Assembly: GCA_003451645.1 (NCBI GenBank)
Contig: DMER01000185.1
Span: 20,323-35,340, forward strand
DNA length: 15,018 nucleotides
Direction of reading: 5' to 3'
From: Alphaproteobacteria bacterium
Lineage (GTDB): Bacteria > Pseudomonadota > Alphaproteobacteria > Micropepsales > Micropepsaceae
This document shows positions 13,342 through 15,018 of this stretch, piece after piece. Numbering within the stretch: position 1 is the stretch's first letter; each line of letters begins with the position of its first letter. Below the pieces are notes generated by a model. It worked only from the letters and a program-made list of their open reading frames with translations, did no database searches and was not told the origin of the DNA. The position numbers and the translations under genes were made by a program.

Positions 13342-14154
13342 TTGGATACAAGGATCGACACGCTTCGACCAAATTATGAGCCCGCACGCGCGCTCGATAT
13401 ATTGTTGTCCAATGACCGCAATTACTTTCGAGCTGGCGCGCAAGCCCTTCGCGGTGACGGTTGGACAGTTTATTGTGTGCCGGGGTATCAGCACCTCGCC
13501 GTGGGCGCGATCGCCGAAGTCGATAATCCCCTGCAGCTCAATGTCTTGGCGCTCGCACGGCACATGCAGGATCTAGGCGGGCACTTCGTTCGCTTCTACG
13601 TGCCTGGCGATTTGACAATACCCAGTTTTGCGCGCTTTCAACTACGGCGCACTGTCGAGCGGGCGATGGCCGCCCCAGTCGAGCGGTTCAAGACCTCAGT
13701 CAGTGCGGCGGGCATTACCATTCGCCCGGTCCGGATTGAGGACGACGCGGTCAAGGCGGGGCTTCTCTCTCAGGACGAGCAGCGGCCAGACGGAAAGGAC
13801 GCTCACGCCGCCGATTATGCCGGAATCGAGCGGATCAAACTCGCAGCAAGCTTTATGCGTGGCTATCTGGTCTATTCCCAGGACCGTGCGATTGCCAGTT
13901 TCAATCTGTCTTGGGAAAATGGTCTCGTCCGGCTCAAAAATGTCTACGTCGTGCCCGCGATGCGGGGCCAGCGGCTCGCCAGTGTCATGATGGCCTATGC
14001 GCATGCACGTGCGGCCGCCACGGGAGCCACAATGGTAGGGTCCTTTGCCGTCGCAGATGGTCCTGGGCAGAGGGCTTACCAGGCGGCGGGCCTGACTGTT
14101 GTTGGCGCGCAGACGGAATACTTTGCAGATCTGAAGTCTCCCGGTTTGGCATGA
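13342..14154 (+). CDS. GNAT-family acetyltransferase with an extra N-terminal domain
   Basis: The protein has 270 residues. The C-terminal half (about 125-262) is a GNAT domain: strand ITIRPVRIEDDAV, then LVRLKNVYVVPAMRGQRLAS (195-214) as motif A with the RGQRLA acetyl-CoA loop, then GQRAYQAAGLTVVGAQTEYF (242-261) as motif B. The N-terminal 115 residues (FRAGAQALRGDGWTVYCVPG, AVGAIAEVDNP, LARHMQDLGGHFVRFYVPGD) look like a separate, possibly degenerate, second domain. The substrate is unknown. The start is TTG at 13342 with GAGAGG five bases ahead; the frame has an upstream stop at 13288-13290 and no ATG or GTG in a suitable place between them. It runs directly into the dioxygenase-family gene, so the two probably act in one process. 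Confidence 0.8.
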   Translation: MDTRIDTLRPNYEPARALDILLSNDRNYFRAGAQALRGDGWTVYCVPGYQHLAVGAIAEVDNPLQLNVLALARHMQDLGGHFVRFYVPGDLTIPSFARFQLRRTVERAMAAPVERFKTSVSAAGITIRPVRIEDDAVKAGLLSQDEQRPDGKDAHAADYAGIERIKLAASFMRGYLVYSQDRAIASFNLSWENGLVRLKNVYVVPAMRGQRLASVMMAYAHARAAATGATMVGSFAVADGPGQRAYQAAGLTVVGAQTEYFADLKSPGLA

Positions 14155-14171
14155 TCGCGGAGCCCGTGCTT

Positions 14172-14942
14172 ATGGCCCAGACGCCCTTCGACATCGCCCG
14201 CTATCGCAAAGATGGGTTTTGCTTGGCTCGCCGTCTTGTGGACGCTGAGGCGCTTGGGCACCTTCAAAATGAAGCAGACCGGCTGTGGTCACTGGTGGAG
14301 GGTGGTGCATCCATCCCCGGACTACAGTGGCGCGATCACGTAACCGAAGGCCGTGTGCCGGACCGCATTGATCCCGTTGACGAAGTGTCCGCGGTCTTTG
14401 CACAGACCGCTCGCCTGCCTGCCTTGCGAGAGGCAGCTCAGACAATTGCTGGTGGCGAGGTGTTTGTTCTCAAGGACAAGATCATCTTCAAGCATCCAGG
14501 GACGACGGGTTATGGCCTGCACCAGGATTTTCCATATTGGGATGGCCTAGGGCTTAAGGCCGATGAGGTGTTCACCGCAACGATTGCCCTTGATCCCATG
14601 AACGCTGAGAATGGGGCACTGGCCTGCTATCCGGGTTGTCACAGGGAGCTATTGCCCGCGTCAAATGATAATCCTCTCGACACTGACCCTGAGGCGCTCA
14701 GGGGGCGCGATGCTGAGCTGGTCGCCATGGCCTCCGGTGATGTGTTATTCTTTCATGCGTTGACGCCGCATTTTAGCGGTCCGAACCGGGCGCAGATGCC
14801 GCGCCGGGTCTATCACATCACCTATGCGACATTGGCCGTTGATCCGGTCGAGGCTCGGGCGCGCTATCGCGCGATGCAGCCGGTCGTCCATCAGGTCCAC
14901 GCCAAAGGCTACACAGGCAGCAGGCCTATCGGCACTGCATAA
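14172..14942 (+). CDS. phytanoyl-CoA dioxygenase (PhyH) family protein
   Basis: From ATG 14172 the protein has 256 residues, normal for PhyH-type Fe(II)/2-oxoglutarate oxygenases. GYGLHQDFPYW holds the HxD iron pair (H117, D119). LTPHFSGPNRAQMPRRVYH supplies the distal histidine (H200), with the SGPN turn and an arginine (R211 or R212) for 2-oxoglutarate. The N-terminal YRKDGFCLARRLVDAEAL is also typical. Such enzymes hydroxylate diverse small molecules, so the substrate is not clear. An earlier ATG at 14151 overlaps the GNAT stop as ATGA and would add seven residues. ATG 14172 is preferred because GGAG stands nine bases ahead. Either way, translational coupling to the GNAT gene is likely. 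The stop codon directly touches the convergent tRNA gene. Confidence 0.87.
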   Translation: MAQTPFDIARYRKDGFCLARRLVDAEALGHLQNEADRLWSLVEGGASIPGLQWRDHVTEGRVPDRIDPVDEVSAVFAQTARLPALREAAQTIAGGEVFVLKDKIIFKHPGTTGYGLHQDFPYWDGLGLKADEVFTATIALDPMNAENGALACYPGCHRELLPASNDNPLDTDPEALRGRDAELVAMASGDVLFFHALTPHFSGPNRAQMPRRVYHITYATLAVDPVEARARYRAMQPVVHQVHAKGYTGSRPIGTA

Positions 14943-15018
14943 TGGTGCCGCCAGCGTGACTCGAACACGCGACCCCCGCATTACGAATGCGATGCTCTAC
15001 CAACTGAGCTAAAGCGGC
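14943..15018 (-). tRNA. tRNA-Thr (anticodon CGU, reads ACG)
   Basis: The minus strand folds as a 76-base tRNA: D-arm GCTC/GAGC with AGTTGGTA loop, anticodon arm TCGCA/TGCGG with loop TTCGTAA (anticodon CGT), variable loop GGGTC, T-arm GCGTG/CACGC with loop TTCGAGT, discriminator A and encoded CCA. The acceptor stem pairs GCCGC with GCGGC, but its base is poor: T6 faces G67 (wobble) and T7 faces T66 (mismatch). The gene fills the window to its last base, so its promoter is outside. No spacer separates its CCA end from the dioxygenase stop codon. Confidence 0.93.

Noticed and set aside
13911..14150. N-terminal extension of the PhyH-family protein
   Set aside because: It lies inside the GNAT motif A/B coding region and has no family match; the start at 14172 or 14151 gives a normal length.
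1..15018. CRISPR array, insertion sequence, prophage or toxin-antitoxin pair
   Set aside because: No regularly spaced direct repeats, transposase or integrase motifs, or paired small toxin-like genes were seen. The short repeats present are local hairpins.

Overview
The window is about 15 kb of GC-rich bacterial chromosome, most likely from an alphaproteobacterium. That placement is an inference: it rests on the base composition, the Zur regulator, the DUF1302/DUF1329 envelope pair, the short AlkB type and a tRNA gene with an encoded CCA. I see no insertion sequence, CRISPR array, phage gene or integrase. This looks like ordinary accessory chromosome with a few unusual arrangements.

Positions 1-9377 are one long minus-strand run. 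In transcription order it holds a very large DUF1302 outer-membrane barrel, a periplasmic DUF1329 protein, a secreted Ycf48-like beta-propeller, a ferritin-like diiron protein, an atypical enoyl-CoA hydratase/isomerase, a GNAT acetyltransferase, a two-domain thioredoxin/glutaredoxin protein and the start of an AlkB DNA-repair dioxygenase cut off by the window edge. The first three genes form an envelope module that in other proteobacteria often sits beside an RND/MMPL transporter and is tied to handling of hydrophobic compounds. No transporter is present here. The diiron protein and the crotonase next to it suggest fatty-acyl or other hydrophobic substrate chemistry, but the substrate cannot be read from the sequence. 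Strong hairpins separate nearly all the genes of this run.

At 9378-9696 a 319-base divergent control region separates the barrel gene from a plus-strand Fur-family gene that is Zur by its motifs. It carries two abutting palindromes that look like operators. After zur comes an unrecognised nine- to ten-helix membrane protein, which ends 13 bases from the convergent rsgA, a ribosome-assembly GTPase.

The gap at 13051-13341 between rsgA and the next plus-strand gene holds two divergent tiny reading frames. Each has a strong Shine-Dalgarno sequence, and these two sequences form the arms of one inverted repeat. The rsgA side also has a strong hairpin before the gene. Then come a GNAT-type protein with a TTG start, a phytanoyl-CoA dioxygenase-family enzyme directly behind it, and a convergent tRNA-Thr(CGU) whose CCA end touches the dioxygenase stop codon.

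No wholly new defence or mobile system is evident. The best leads are the possible zinc-linked envelope module with its double operator, the divergent micro-ORF/hairpin element upstream of rsgA, and the oversized cysteine-containing barrel.
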